A DNA stretch of 64,000 nucleotides from Diaminobutyricibacter sp049994905 (GTDB taxonomy: Bacteria; Actinomycetota; Actinomycetes; Actinomycetales; Microbacteriaceae), in the NCBI RefSeq assembly GCF_049994905.1, contig NZ_CP188258.1, positions 1,302,001-1,366,000 on the forward strand. The letters run 5' to 3'. The translations under genes and the position numbers were made by a program. Below are positions 1 to 7,480 of this stretch, piece by piece. The notes under the pieces are model-generated. The model saw only the letters and a list, made by a program, of their open reading frames with translations. It ran no database searches and was not told the origin of the DNA. Numbering within the stretch: position 1 is the stretch's first letter; every line of letters starts with the position of its first letter.

Positions 1-1
1 C

Positions 2-442
2 AAGGCGGTCGGCGAGAACCCGAACGCGGCTCGGGTCGCCGGTATCGACGTGAAGAACGTCTACTTCGTGGCCATGTTGTTCTCGGGTGCGCTCGTCGGA
101 TTCGCCGGCATCAGCCAGGCGCTCGGCACGTTTCCACAGGGAATCACCGCCGACCTGGATGCCAGCATCGGCTTCGACGCCATCACGGTGGCACTTCTCG
201 GACGTTCGCGCCCCTGGGGCATCTTCATCGCCGGCCTCCTCTTCGGTGCGCTGAAGGCCGGAAGCTTCTCCATGCAGGCGGCCGACAACATCCCGATCGA
301 CATCGTTCTCGTCGTCCAGTCCCTCATCGTGCTCTTCATCGCGGCTCCGCCGCTGGTGCGCGCCATCTTCCGGCTGCCGACGCCGGGAGAGGAACCGAAG
401 AGACAGCGACCCATCGTCACGAAGGAGGTGGCTGCCAAATGA
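2..442 (+). CDS. Nucleoside ABC transporter permease, 3' part only
   Basis: The gene enters from the left edge in frame from base 2, so only the last 146 residues are visible. They start with AVGENPNAARVAGIDV, a cytoplasmic loop typical of BPD_transp_2 permeases that work with BMP-type nucleoside-binding lipoproteins (YufP/YufQ type). At least three hydrophobic membrane segments follow, then a basic tail. It overlaps the next permease by 4 bp (ATGA), so the two are translationally coupled and probably form the heterodimeric channel of one importer. Its ATPase and binding protein should lie just left of the window. The downstream cytidine deaminase and thymidine phosphorylase genes support a nucleoside substrate, but this is inferred from context. 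Confidence 0.85.
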   Translation, partial: KAVGENPNAARVAGIDVKNVYFVAMLFSGALVGFAGISQALGTFPQGITADLDASIGFDAITVALLGRSRPWGIFIAGLLFGALKAGSFSMQAADNIPIDIVLVVQSLIVLFIAAPPLVRAIFRLPTPGEEPKRQRPIVTKEVAAK

Positions 443-1725
443 CCACCGCAACGACGGCTGTCCAGCCGGATTCCGGGCCCATCGTTCTCGAGCGCACCCA
501 GATCAGGAGCTGGAAGGCCCCGATCGCTCTCGGTGTGTTCGCGGTCATCGGCCTGATCCTGTTCCTCGGCCTGCCCCGTACCGGCTCCAGCAGTTTCCGC
601 TTCACGGAGCCCGGCGACGTCATCAAGCTCAGTGTGCTCACCGTGCCCACCGCGGCGACCTGCATCGTCGTGGCGATCATCCTCGTGCTGCTCGCTGCGC
701 TCAGCTGGTTCCTCGTGTGGCGCACAGGCAGGTCGCCCCTCTGGCTGGCGATCGTCTTCGCGGTCATCTTCATGTTCGGGTTCCTCACCTGGGCGGCGGC
801 CGGCCACACTGTGCCGTTCACCGGCCTCCTGCTCGGAAGCGTGAGCCTGTCCGTGCCGCTCGTATTCGGTGCGCTCGGCGGCGTCATCTCCGAACGCGGC
901 GGGGTCGTCAACGTCGCCATCGAAGGCCAGCTCCTCGCGGGGGCGTTCGCCGCCGCCGTGATCGCCTCCGCAACGCGCAACGTGTTCGCCGGCCTCATCG
1001 GCGCGATGGTCGCAGGCGTGCTCGTCTCATTCATCCTCGGAGCGTTCGCGATCAAGTACCTGGTCGACCAGGTGATCGTCGGGGTCGTGCTCAATGTGCT
1101 GGTAACCGGCCTGACGAGTTTCCTCTTCTCGCAGGTCCTCTCGGCGAACCCGACCGTGCTGAACGCGCCGCCCCGTCTCAGCCGCTTCCCGATTCCGTTC
1201 CTCAGCGACATCCCCATCGTCGGGCCGATCCTGTTCAACCAGTCTCTGATCGTGTACCTGATGTACATCGCGATCTTCGCCGTCTGGTTCGGGCTGTTCC
1301 ACACCCGGTGGGGGCTGCGCCTGCGGTCCGTCGGCGAGCATCCGAAAGCGGCGGACACGGTGGGTATCAACGTGACCGGGACGCGGTTCTGGAACGTCTC
1401 GCTCGCCGGCGCAGTCGCCGGCCTCGGCGGTGCCTACTTCACGCTCGTCTCGGCCCCAGGGTTCGGCAAAGAGATGACCGCGGGCGCGGGCTTCATCGCG
1501 CTCGCTGCCGTGATCTTCGGTCGCTGGGACCCCATCCGCGCCACCCTCGCCGCACTGCTGTTCGGTTTCGCGTCGTACCTGCAGACCACGCTGAGCATCA
1601 TCGGTTCGCCGGTGCCCAGCGAATTCATGCTGATGCTGCCGTACCTGGTCACCATCTTCGCGGTCGCAGGTCTTGTCGGGCAGTCGAGGGCACCCGCGGC
1701 CGACGGCAAGCCGTACATCAAATAG
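439..1725 (+). CDS. Nucleoside ABC transporter permease (second subunit)
   Basis: This 428-residue integral membrane protein has about ten hydrophobic segments. It carries the family signature SERGGVVNVAIEG near residue 155 and a second conserved loop, RSVGEHPKAADTVGINV, near residue 295, both typical of the second permease of nucleoside importers (YufQ-like, BPD_transp_2). The first about 60 residues form a longer cytoplasmic and membrane lead-in than the minimal family. The ATG lies inside the stop of the previous permease. The following cdd gene begins 8 bp after the stop, so transport and first catabolic steps are in one operon. Function is firm at family level; the substrate is inferred from neighbours. 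Confidence 0.88.
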   Translation: MTTATTAVQPDSGPIVLERTQIRSWKAPIALGVFAVIGLILFLGLPRTGSSSFRFTEPGDVIKLSVLTVPTAATCIVVAIILVLLAALSWFLVWRTGRSPLWLAIVFAVIFMFGFLTWAAAGHTVPFTGLLLGSVSLSVPLVFGALGGVISERGGVVNVAIEGQLLAGAFAAAVIASATRNVFAGLIGAMVAGVLVSFILGAFAIKYLVDQVIVGVVLNVLVTGLTSFLFSQVLSANPTVLNAPPRLSRFPIPFLSDIPIVGPILFNQSLIVYLMYIAIFAVWFGLFHTRWGLRLRSVGEHPKAADTVGINVTGTRFWNVSLAGAVAGLGGAYFTLVSAPGFGKEMTAGAGFIALAAVIFGRWDPIRATLAALLFGFASYLQTTLSIIGSPVPSEFMLMLPYLVTIFAVAGLVGQSRAPAADGKPYIK

Positions 1726-1733
1726 GGGAGCGC

Positions 1734-2147
1734 ATGACCGACCAGACGATCGACTGGGATGCGCTGCGCGAAGCCGCGCGTTCGGCAATGACCCACGCAT
1801 ACGCCCCCTACTCCGAATTCCCGGTCGGTGCCGCCGCGCTCGTCGACGACGGCCGCATCGTGAGCGGATGCAACGTCGAGAACGCCAGCTACGGCGTGAC
1901 GCTGTGCGCCGAGTGCGGTCTCGTCTCGGCGCTGCATCTCAGCGGAGGCGGCCAGCTCGTGGCGTTCACCTGCGTCGACGGCCATGGCAACATCCTGATG
2001 CCGTGCGGCCGGTGCCGTCAGTTGCTCTACGAGCACTCGGCCCACGGGATGGTGCTCGAGACCGTTTCGGGCATCCGCACCATCGACGAAGTGCTGCCCG
2101 ACGCGTTCGGGCCCCGGCAACTGACCGACTACAAAGGACACAACTAG
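1734..2147 (+). CDS. cdd: Cytidine deaminase
   Basis: This 137-residue protein hydrolytically deaminates cytidine or deoxycytidine to uridine or deoxyuridine in the cytosol. The zinc site is complete: C58-A-E60 supplies one ligand and the proton shuttle glutamate, and P-C91-G-R-C94 supplies the other two ligands. The substrate-binding motif CNVENASYG precedes them. Length matches the small tetrameric cytidine deaminases. The chosen ATG follows a GGGGAG ribosome-binding site 5 bp upstream, giving an N-terminus MTDQTIDW; a longer reading frame upstream overlaps the permease and is not credible. The stop is directly followed by the deoA start, which suggests coupled translation. Confidence 0.97.
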   Translation: MTDQTIDWDALREAARSAMTHAYAPYSEFPVGAAALVDDGRIVSGCNVENASYGVTLCAECGLVSALHLSGGGQLVAFTCVDGHGNILMPCGRCRQLLYEHSAHGMVLETVSGIRTIDEVLPDAFGPRQLTDYKGHN

Positions 2148-3464
2148 ATGAGCAGCACCGCCGCAACGGGCGGGGTCGAGGCGTTCGACGCTGTCGACCT
2201 GATCCACACCAAGCGTGACAAGGGCGAACTGTCCACGGCGCAGATCGACTGGCTGATCGACGCATACACGCGCGGTTACGTCGCCGACGAGCAGATGTCG
2301 GCGATGACCATGGCGATCTTCCTGAACGGGATGACCCGGCGTGAGATCCGCGACATGACCATGGCGATGATCGCCAGCGGCGAGCGGATGAGCTTCGAAG
2401 GCCTCGGCAAGCCGACCACCGACAAACACTCCACCGGCGGCGTCGGCGACAAGATCACCCTCCCGCTGATGCCTCTCGTCGCGGTGTTCGGCGTCGCGGT
2501 GCCGCAGCTGTCGGGCCGGGGACTCGGGCACACGGGGGGCACCCTCGACAAGCTCGAAAGCATCCCGGGCTGGCGTGCGAACCTCACCAACCAGCAGATG
2601 TTCGACCAGCTGCGCGACGTCGGCGGCGTGATCTGCGCCGCGGGAAGCGGCCTCGCACCGGCCGACGGCAAGCTGTACGCGCTCCGCGACATCACGGGAA
2701 CCGTCGAGGCGATCCCGCTGATCGCGTCGTCCATCATGAGCAAGAAGATCGCTGAAGGCACTGGCGCGCTGGTGCTCGATGTGAAGTTCGGCTCCGGCGC
2801 ATTCCTCAAAGACATCGAGCGGTCGCGTGAACTGGCCCGCACGATGGTCGACCTCGGGCGGGATGCCGGGGTCTCCACCTCGGCGCTGCTCACCAACATG
2901 AACGTTCCGCTCGGCCTCGCGATCGGGAACGCGAACGAGGTGCGTGAATCTGTCGAGGTTCTCGCCGGCGGCGGCCCGGCCGACATCGTCGAACTGACCG
3001 TCGCCCTCGCCCGCGAGATGCTCGCCCTCGTCGGAAAGACCGATGTGGATGTGGAGGCCGCGCTCTCGGACGGCCGCGCGATGGACAAGTGGCGTGACGT
3101 CATCCGTGCCCAGGGCGGTGACCCGGATGCGCCGCTTCCGGTCGCGAAGGAGACCCACACGGTGGTCGCGGACCGTGACGGCGTGCTCGTCGAGCAGCAG
3201 GCCCTGCCGTTCGGCATCGGTGCGTGGCGGCTGGGTGCCGGCCGGGCGCGCAAACAGGACCCGGTGCAGCATGCGGCGGGGATCGACCTGCACGCCAAGC
3301 CCGGCGACACCGTGCGTGCCGGCCAGCCGCTGTTCACGCTCTCGGCCGACGAGCCGGCGCGCTTCGAGCGAGCGCTCGAGGCCGTCGAGGGTGCTTGGCG
3401 CATCGGCGACCCCGGCGAGCCGGTCCTCGACGGCGGCCCCCTCATCGCGGACCGCATCGCGTAG
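2148..3464 (+). CDS. deoA: Thymidine phosphorylase
   Basis: This 438-residue protein cleaves thymidine or deoxyuridine with phosphate to free base and 2-deoxyribose-1-phosphate. The glycine-rich phosphate and substrate motif KHSTGGVGDK lies near residues 84-93. Conserved stretches GSGLAPADGK and KFGSGAF follow in the alpha/beta domain, and a C-terminal barrel-sandwich domain contains HAKPGDTV. Length is normal for the dimeric type II family. The ATG abuts the cdd stop with no spacer. Working with Cdd, it turns imported pyrimidine nucleosides into uracil or thymine plus sugar phosphate. The operon appears to end here, with a strong palindrome in the following gap. Confidence 0.96.
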   Translation: MSSTAATGGVEAFDAVDLIHTKRDKGELSTAQIDWLIDAYTRGYVADEQMSAMTMAIFLNGMTRREIRDMTMAMIASGERMSFEGLGKPTTDKHSTGGVGDKITLPLMPLVAVFGVAVPQLSGRGLGHTGGTLDKLESIPGWRANLTNQQMFDQLRDVGGVICAAGSGLAPADGKLYALRDITGTVEAIPLIASSIMSKKIAEGTGALVLDVKFGSGAFLKDIERSRELARTMVDLGRDAGVSTSALLTNMNVPLGLAIGNANEVRESVEVLAGGGPADIVELTVALAREMLALVGKTDVDVEAALSDGRAMDKWRDVIRAQGGDPDAPLPVAKETHTVVADRDGVLVEQQALPFGIGAWRLGAGRARKQDPVQHAAGIDLHAKPGDTVRAGQPLFTLSADEPARFERALEAVEGAWRIGDPGEPVLDGGPLIADRIA

Positions 3465-3505
3465 CCCGAGGTTCCCCCTCCCGCCTCCCGCCCGCGCGTC
3501 GGGTT

Positions 3506-3539
3506 GCGATTGGTCGCCAATATATTGGCGACCAATCGC
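3506..3539. repeat. 34-bp perfect palindrome
   Basis: The 34 bases are identical to their own reverse complement. The half-site GATTGGTCGCCAA is mirrored around an ATAT centre. It lies 41 bp after the deoA stop and 72 bp before the next start. There is no T-run, so it is a poor intrinsic terminator in form; a bidirectional terminator, an operator for a dimeric or tetrameric regulator, or a recombination core all remain possible. Confidence 0.9.
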
Positions 3540-3574
3540 GCTCCGGGCAATCCAGCGACCCGTCTGAGTCAACC

Positions 3575-3602
3575 TATATAAAAACGGCTTCCATATATGA
3601 AA
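3575..3602 (+). promoter_or_regulatory. AT-rich -10-like box followed by TTC-N7-GAA dyad
   Basis: TATATAAA at 3575-3582 is a strong candidate -10 element in this GC-rich genome. The near-palindrome TTCCATATATGAA at 3589-3601 starts about 7 bp downstream, where a bound repressor would block initiation. Short AT-rich dyads of this type are typical of IclR-family operators, and an IclR gene is the second gene of the transcript. Autoregulation is therefore plausible but inferred. Confidence 0.45.
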
Positions 3603-3611
3603 CAATGAGGC

Positions 3612-4799
3612 ATGACCGCTACAGACACCGACCTCGCTGCGAAGGGCCGCGCGCGCATCGCCTGGATCCGCTCCCGAATGCCCCTCCTCGCGCAGGCCCG
3701 AGCGGCCTTCGCCGCCACCCAGCCGTTCGCCGGGCACCGCATCGGCATGTCCCTCCACCTCGAGCCGAAGACCGCGGTCCTGCTCGAGACCCTCGCCGCG
3801 GGGGGCGCCGAGATCATCGCCACAGGCAACTTCGGTTCCACGCAGGACGACACAGTCGCGGCCCTTCGCGAGGCGGGGATGACCGTCTTCGGCTCCCGTG
3901 CGGACACGCTCGAACAGCACGCCGGCAACATTCGCGCCGTCCTGGACGGCGCTCCGGACATCCTTCTCGACAACGGCGCCGATCTCGCAGCCGGCATCGT
4001 CGAACGGGGTACGCAAGCCTCGATCATCGGTGGCACGGAGGAGACGACCTCCGGCGCCGATCGACTCCGCGGCGAGCTCGCGAGGACAGTGTCGTTCCCG
4101 ATCGTCGTGATCAACGACAGCCGCCTGAAAGCGATCGGCGAGAACCGCCACGCCGTCGGACAGTCGATCGTCGAGAGTTTCATGCGCATCACCAATCTCA
4201 TGGTCCCCGGCCGCCATGTCGTCGTGGTCGGGTACGGCTGGTGCGGGCGCGGCATCGCACAGTATTTCCGCTCACTCGGCGCGCAGGTCGGCGTCGTCGA
4301 GCTCGATGTGATGAAAGCGTTCGAGGCTGCGCTCGACGGCTTCCGTGTCGCATCCCTCACCGAGCTCGCAGGATGGGCGGATGTCCTGATCACCGCTACG
4401 GGGCGCGAACGCGTCGTCGCCGGCGATGTCTTCGACCTGCTGCGCGACGATGTCGTCCTCGGCAACTCGGGTCATTTCCCCTGGGAGATCGACGTCGCGA
4501 CGTTGCGAGCAGATGCGTCATCCATCGACCAGGTGGATGACGGTATCGAGCGCATCCATCGCCCGAACGGGCGCAGCGTAGTCCTGCTGGCGGGTGGACG
4601 GATGTTCAACCTCGCCGGTCGTGAACCGAAGGGCAACTCACTCGAGTCGATGGACCTGGGGTTCCTGCTTCAGGCGCTTTCGCTGGAGCGCATCGCGACG
4701 GATGCAGGCGGCCTGTTCCCCGGGGCACAGCCCGTCCCCGACGACATCGAACGCTTCATCGCCGCCCGGTTCGTCGAGGCGATGGGAGCCGCCCGCTGA
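3612..4799 (+). CDS. Divergent S-adenosylhomocysteine hydrolase-like protein
   Basis: This 395-residue protein has the two-domain layout of S-adenosylhomocysteine hydrolase: an N-terminal substrate domain (SLHLEPKTAVL, H49; GGTEETTSG, E143/E144; NDSRLK, K173) and an NAD domain with VVVGYGWCGRG at 204-214. NSGHFPWEID at 285-294 matches the family IGHF motif. Several hallmarks are altered. The acidic residue equivalent to D190 is E177. The usual GHPS segment is replaced by GNSLESMD, and the C-terminal K-x-DHYRY tail is absent. It is therefore probably not the housekeeping AhcY but an enzyme for a related thioether nucleoside. The gene overlaps the iclR gene by 1 bp and sits between pyrimidine and purine salvage genes, suggesting inducible catabolism. 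Confidence 0.8.
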   Translation: MTATDTDLAAKGRARIAWIRSRMPLLAQARAAFAATQPFAGHRIGMSLHLEPKTAVLLETLAAGGAEIIATGNFGSTQDDTVAALREAGMTVFGSRADTLEQHAGNIRAVLDGAPDILLDNGADLAAGIVERGTQASIIGGTEETTSGADRLRGELARTVSFPIVVINDSRLKAIGENRHAVGQSIVESFMRITNLMVPGRHVVVVGYGWCGRGIAQYFRSLGAQVGVVELDVMKAFEAALDGFRVASLTELAGWADVLITATGRERVVAGDVFDLLRDDVVLGNSGHFPWEIDVATLRADASSIDQVDDGIERIHRPNGRSVVLLAGGRMFNLAGREPKGNSLESMDLGFLLQALSLERIATDAGGLFPGAQPVPDDIERFIAARFVEAMGAAR

Positions 4800-5548
4800 T
4801 GCCCAGCTATGCGGTGCCGGCCCTCGACAAGGGGTTGGACATCCTCGAACTCCTTGCCGACCGCAATGATGGACTCAGCCAGGCGCAGATCGCGGCCGAG
4901 ACGGGACGTTCGGTCGGCGAGATCTTCCGGGTACTGCAGACCCTGGAGCGCAGGGGCTACCTGGTCCGTGATCCTGCGTCCGGGCTGTACACAGTGTCGT
5001 TGATGATATTCGAGCTGGCGCATCGCCATCCGCCGCTGCGCGGACTGGTGCAGGCGGCGCTGGGGCCGATGCGCCGACTGTCCACGGCATCCGGCCAGAC
5101 CTGCAATCTGTCGGTGCTGGACGCGCGCCGTGTGCTCGTCATCGCACAGGTCGAGAGCCCGGGACCGTTCGGATTCCAGGTACGCGTCGGCGCCGAGTTC
5201 CCGGTCGAGAGCACGACGACCGGCGCGGTGCTGCTCGCATGGGCCGGCGCCGACCTGCAGCGTGCGTACCTGGAAGATCTTGCTGCACGCGAGCCGGCGG
5301 TCGCCGACCGCTTCGCCGCAGAAGTGGCGAGTGTTGCGGCGGCGGGGTATGCGCGGGAGTCCGGGAGGCGACTCGTGGGCATCGTCGACATCGTGTTCCC
5401 GATCACCGGGACCGAAGGATTTCCGGCGGCCGCCCTGACCGTGCCCTGCGCAGCTACGACGGATCCGGTCGTCGACCTGGACGCGATCGTCGAACTCGCC
5501 AGGGACACCGCGGATGAGATCTCCGGAATGCTTCGTCCACTTCGGTGA
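4799..5548 (+). CDS. IclR-family transcriptional regulator
   Basis: This 249-residue protein has an N-terminal winged helix-turn-helix (residues about 8-70, with LDILELLADRNDGLSQAQIA and the wing GYLVRDPASGLYTVS) and a C-terminal GAF-like IclR effector domain (CNLSVLDARRVLVIAQ, then TGAVLLAWA). Such proteins are usually dimeric repressors or activators that sense small catabolic metabolites. The ATG overlaps the stop of the hydrolase-like gene by one base, so the regulator is made from the same transcript. Its likely target is the dyad upstream of that gene, and its effector may be the substrate or product of the hydrolase-like enzyme; both points are inference. Confidence 0.92.
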   Translation: MPSYAVPALDKGLDILELLADRNDGLSQAQIAAETGRSVGEIFRVLQTLERRGYLVRDPASGLYTVSLMIFELAHRHPPLRGLVQAALGPMRRLSTASGQTCNLSVLDARRVLVIAQVESPGPFGFQVRVGAEFPVESTTTGAVLLAWAGADLQRAYLEDLAAREPAVADRFAAEVASVAAAGYARESGRRLVGIVDIVFPITGTEGFPAAALTVPCAATTDPVVDLDAIVELARDTADEISGMLRPLR

Positions 5549-5560
5549 TCGATCGGGTTC

Positions 5561-5586
5561 ATCGGGCGGCGCCGCCCCGATAGATT
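5561..5586 (+). promoter_or_regulatory. Promoter of add with GC hairpin; probable leaderless start
   Basis: A GC-rich inverted repeat (5561-5581) separates iclR from add. A -10-like TAGATT lies at 5581-5586, 7 bp before the add ATG, with TTCATC at 5558-5563 as a possible -35 at 17-bp spacing. No Shine-Dalgarno sequence fits, so transcription probably starts at or next to the start codon. Confidence 0.5.
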
Positions 5587-5593
5587 TGTCCTC

Positions 5594-6712
5594 ATGAACA
5601 CTCAGCCTGAGGAATTCCTGCTTGCCGGCGGTACGAGCATCACCTCGCTTCCGAAGGTGTCGCTCCACGACCACCTCGACGGCGGCCTGCGCCCGGTCAC
5701 CATCATCGAGCTCGGTGACGCCATCGGCCTCGACCTTCCTGCCGATGACGCGCTCGCCCTCGGCCAGTGGTTCGCCGAGCAGAGCAACTCGGGTTCGCTC
5801 GTCGAATACCTCAAGACCTTCGACCTCACCACGGCGGTCATGCAGACACGCGAAGGGCTCGTGCGCGTCGCTCGCGAATTCGTCCAGGACCTGGGCGCCG
5901 ACGGCGTCGTCTATGGCGAGATCCGGTGGGCGCCCGAGCAGCACCTCACCCGCGGCCTGACCCTCGACGAGGCCGTCGAGGCAGTGCAGGAGGGCATCGA
6001 GGAGGGCATCGACGACGTCAACCAGAACGGCGGCGGCATCCGGGTCGGGCAGCTCATCTCGGCGATGCGCCACACCAACCGGGCGTTGGAGATCGCTGAG
6101 CTCGCAGTCCGTCATCGCGATCGTGGAGCCGTCGGCTTCGATATCGCAGGCCCGGAGGCGGGTTTCCCACCGTCGAACCATCGTCGCGCGTTCGACTATC
6201 TCGCCGAGCACTATTTCCCCACCACAGTGCATGCCGGCGAGGCGGACGGGCTCGACAGCATCCGCAGCGCGATCCTCGACGGGCGGGCCCTTCGCCTCGG
6301 TCACGGCGTGCGTCTGGCCGAAGACATCGTGATCGAGCGCCAGGACGACGAGAACACCTACGTCTCGCTCGGAGGACTCGCCCAGTGGGTCAAAGACCGC
6401 GAGATCGCGCTCGAGACGAGTCCTTCGTCGAATCTTCAGACCGGGGCGATCGCAGCCTGGGGCGACGACATCCTCGATCATCCGTTCGACCTGCTCTACC
6501 AGCTCGGCTTCCGCGTGACGGTCAACACCGACAACCGCCTGATGAGCTCGACGACGCTCAGCCGGGAGCTCGCGCTCCTCGCCGACGCTTTCGACTACGA
6601 CCTGACCGACCTCGAAGTCTTCCAGCTGAATGCCGCCGCATCGGCGTTCCTTCCCCTCGAGGATCGTGAGGAGCTGGCCGACATCATCACAGCGGGTTTC
6701 GAGGGTTCGTAG
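5594..6712 (+). CDS. add: Adenosine deaminase
   Basis: This 372-residue TIM-barrel hydrolase converts adenosine or deoxyadenosine to inosine or deoxyinosine. The first metal motif H25-D-H27-L-D-G is intact, as are VHAGEADG (zinc histidine and catalytic glutamate region), RLGHGVRL (second catalytic histidine) and TVNTDNRLMS (the family NTD metal aspartate). Length is typical of actinobacterial adenosine deaminases. It stands 45 bp after iclR with its own likely promoter and 24 bp before the PTS genes. With the purine nucleoside phosphorylase on the opposite strand at 9.2-10.0 kb, it completes adenosine to hypoxanthine plus ribose-1-phosphate. It also suggests that adenosine released by the hydrolase-like enzyme could be drained here. 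Confidence 0.96.
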   Translation: MNTQPEEFLLAGGTSITSLPKVSLHDHLDGGLRPVTIIELGDAIGLDLPADDALALGQWFAEQSNSGSLVEYLKTFDLTTAVMQTREGLVRVAREFVQDLGADGVVYGEIRWAPEQHLTRGLTLDEAVEAVQEGIEEGIDDVNQNGGGIRVGQLISAMRHTNRALEIAELAVRHRDRGAVGFDIAGPEAGFPPSNHRRAFDYLAEHYFPTTVHAGEADGLDSIRSAILDGRALRLGHGVRLAEDIVIERQDDENTYVSLGGLAQWVKDREIALETSPSSNLQTGAIAAWGDDILDHPFDLLYQLGFRVTVNTDNRLMSSTTLSRELALLADAFDYDLTDLEVFQLNAAASAFLPLEDREELADIITAGFEGS

Positions 6713-6724
6713 GCACCCCCACGA

Positions 6725-6730
6725 TACGCT
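6725..6730 (+). promoter_or_regulatory. -10-like element before the PTS genes
   Basis: TACGCT ends 6 bp before the ATG of the IIA gene. The GGAGA next to the ATG is too close to act as a normal Shine-Dalgarno sequence. The spacing is that of a leaderless transcript. No clear -35 is visible. Confidence 0.35.
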
Positions 6731-6736
6731 TGGAGA

Positions 6737-7198
6737 ATGCCGCTACCTCCCCTTCCTGATTCCGCGATCACCGTCGGAGCTCACGCTTCCGACTGGCGGG
6801 AGGCGGTTGAGCTGGCCGGGGAGGCGCTCGTTCGTTCCGGGGCGACGAAGCCGGGTTATGCGGCACGGATGATCCAGGTGATCGACGAATTCGGCGCCTA
6901 CATCGTTATCGCTCCCGGCCTCGCGCTCGCGCACGCGCGTCCGGGTCCGGATGTCGTGGCCGACGGACTCTCCGTCGTCACCTTCGATGTTCCGGTCGTT
7001 TTCGGGCACCCCCACAACGATCCCGTCAGCGTCGTGATCGGGCTCGCGGTCGCGACGCCGGATGCGCACGTGACGAGCGTCGCCGAACTGGCCAACATCT
7101 TCAACAACCCCGGAGCCATTCCAGCCCTTGCCGGCGCGCGGGATGTCGCGGAAGTCCAGAGCATCATGGCGGCGAGCGGCGAGGGGGCGCAACGATGA
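6737..7198 (+). CDS. PTS sugar transporter IIA component
   Basis: This 153-residue cytosolic phosphocarrier belongs to the PTS_EIIA_2 (mannitol/fructose, UlaC-like) fold. The phospho-acceptor histidine is H66 in LALAHARPGP. It receives phosphate from HPr and passes it to the IIB protein encoded immediately after it, with which it overlaps by 4 bp (ATGA). No IIC membrane component lies on either side: adenosine deaminase precedes it and a convergent phosphohexomutase follows. The pair therefore either serves a IIC encoded elsewhere or acts as a regulatory phosphorelay. Family assignment is clear; the sugar is unknown. Confidence 0.88.
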   Translation: MPLPPLPDSAITVGAHASDWREAVELAGEALVRSGATKPGYAARMIQVIDEFGAYIVIAPGLALAHARPGPDVVADGLSVVTFDVPVVFGHPHNDPVSVVIGLAVATPDAHVTSVAELANIFNNPGAIPALAGARDVAEVQSIMAASGEGAQR

Positions 7199-7467
7199 AG
7201 ATCGTCGCGATCTGCGGTGCCGGTGTCGGCACATCCGCGATCCTCAAAGTGAACGCCGAACGGGTGCTCGACCGGCTGGACATCGACGCCCAGGTCACCG
7301 CATCCGATGTGGCGAATGTGCGAGTCGTCGCGGCCGACGCCCAGGTGATCCTGACGTCGCCTGAGCTCGTCGACGCCATCGGGGAGACGAACGCCGACAT
7401 CGTCATCGTCGAGAACTACTTCGACCTCGAGGAGCTCGAGGCGAAGCTCGAAGCCGCGCTCGGCTGA
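7195..7467 (+). CDS. PTS sugar transporter IIB component (ascorbate type)
   Basis: This 90-residue protein has the small Rossmann-like IIB fold of the lactose/galactitol/ascorbate group. The phosphocysteine C7 lies in the P-loop ICGAGVGTSAI. Length is normal for a free-standing UlaB/SgaB-like IIB. Its start codon overlaps the IIA stop, so the two proteins are made together. It would accept phosphate from H66 of IIA and hand it to a sugar bound by a IIC channel, but no IIC gene is present nearby. Its stop lies 13 bp from the convergent stop of the phosphohexomutase gene. Confidence 0.88.
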   Translation: MKIVAICGAGVGTSAILKVNAERVLDRLDIDAQVTASDVANVRVVAADAQVILTSPELVDAIGETNADIVIVENYFDLEELEAKLEAALG

Positions 7468-7480
7468 CGCCGGCCGCGCC

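Noticed and set aside
3506..3539. Palindrome as an ordinary Rho-independent terminator
   Set aside because: There is no T-run on either side and no loop separate from the stem, so the standard terminator form is not met.
1434..4217. 927-codon minus-strand open frame
   Set aside because: It is antisense to the permease, cdd, deoA and hydrolase-like genes, is extremely rich in R, D, G and H with no recognisable domain, and exists because high-GC genes leave open frames on the other strand.
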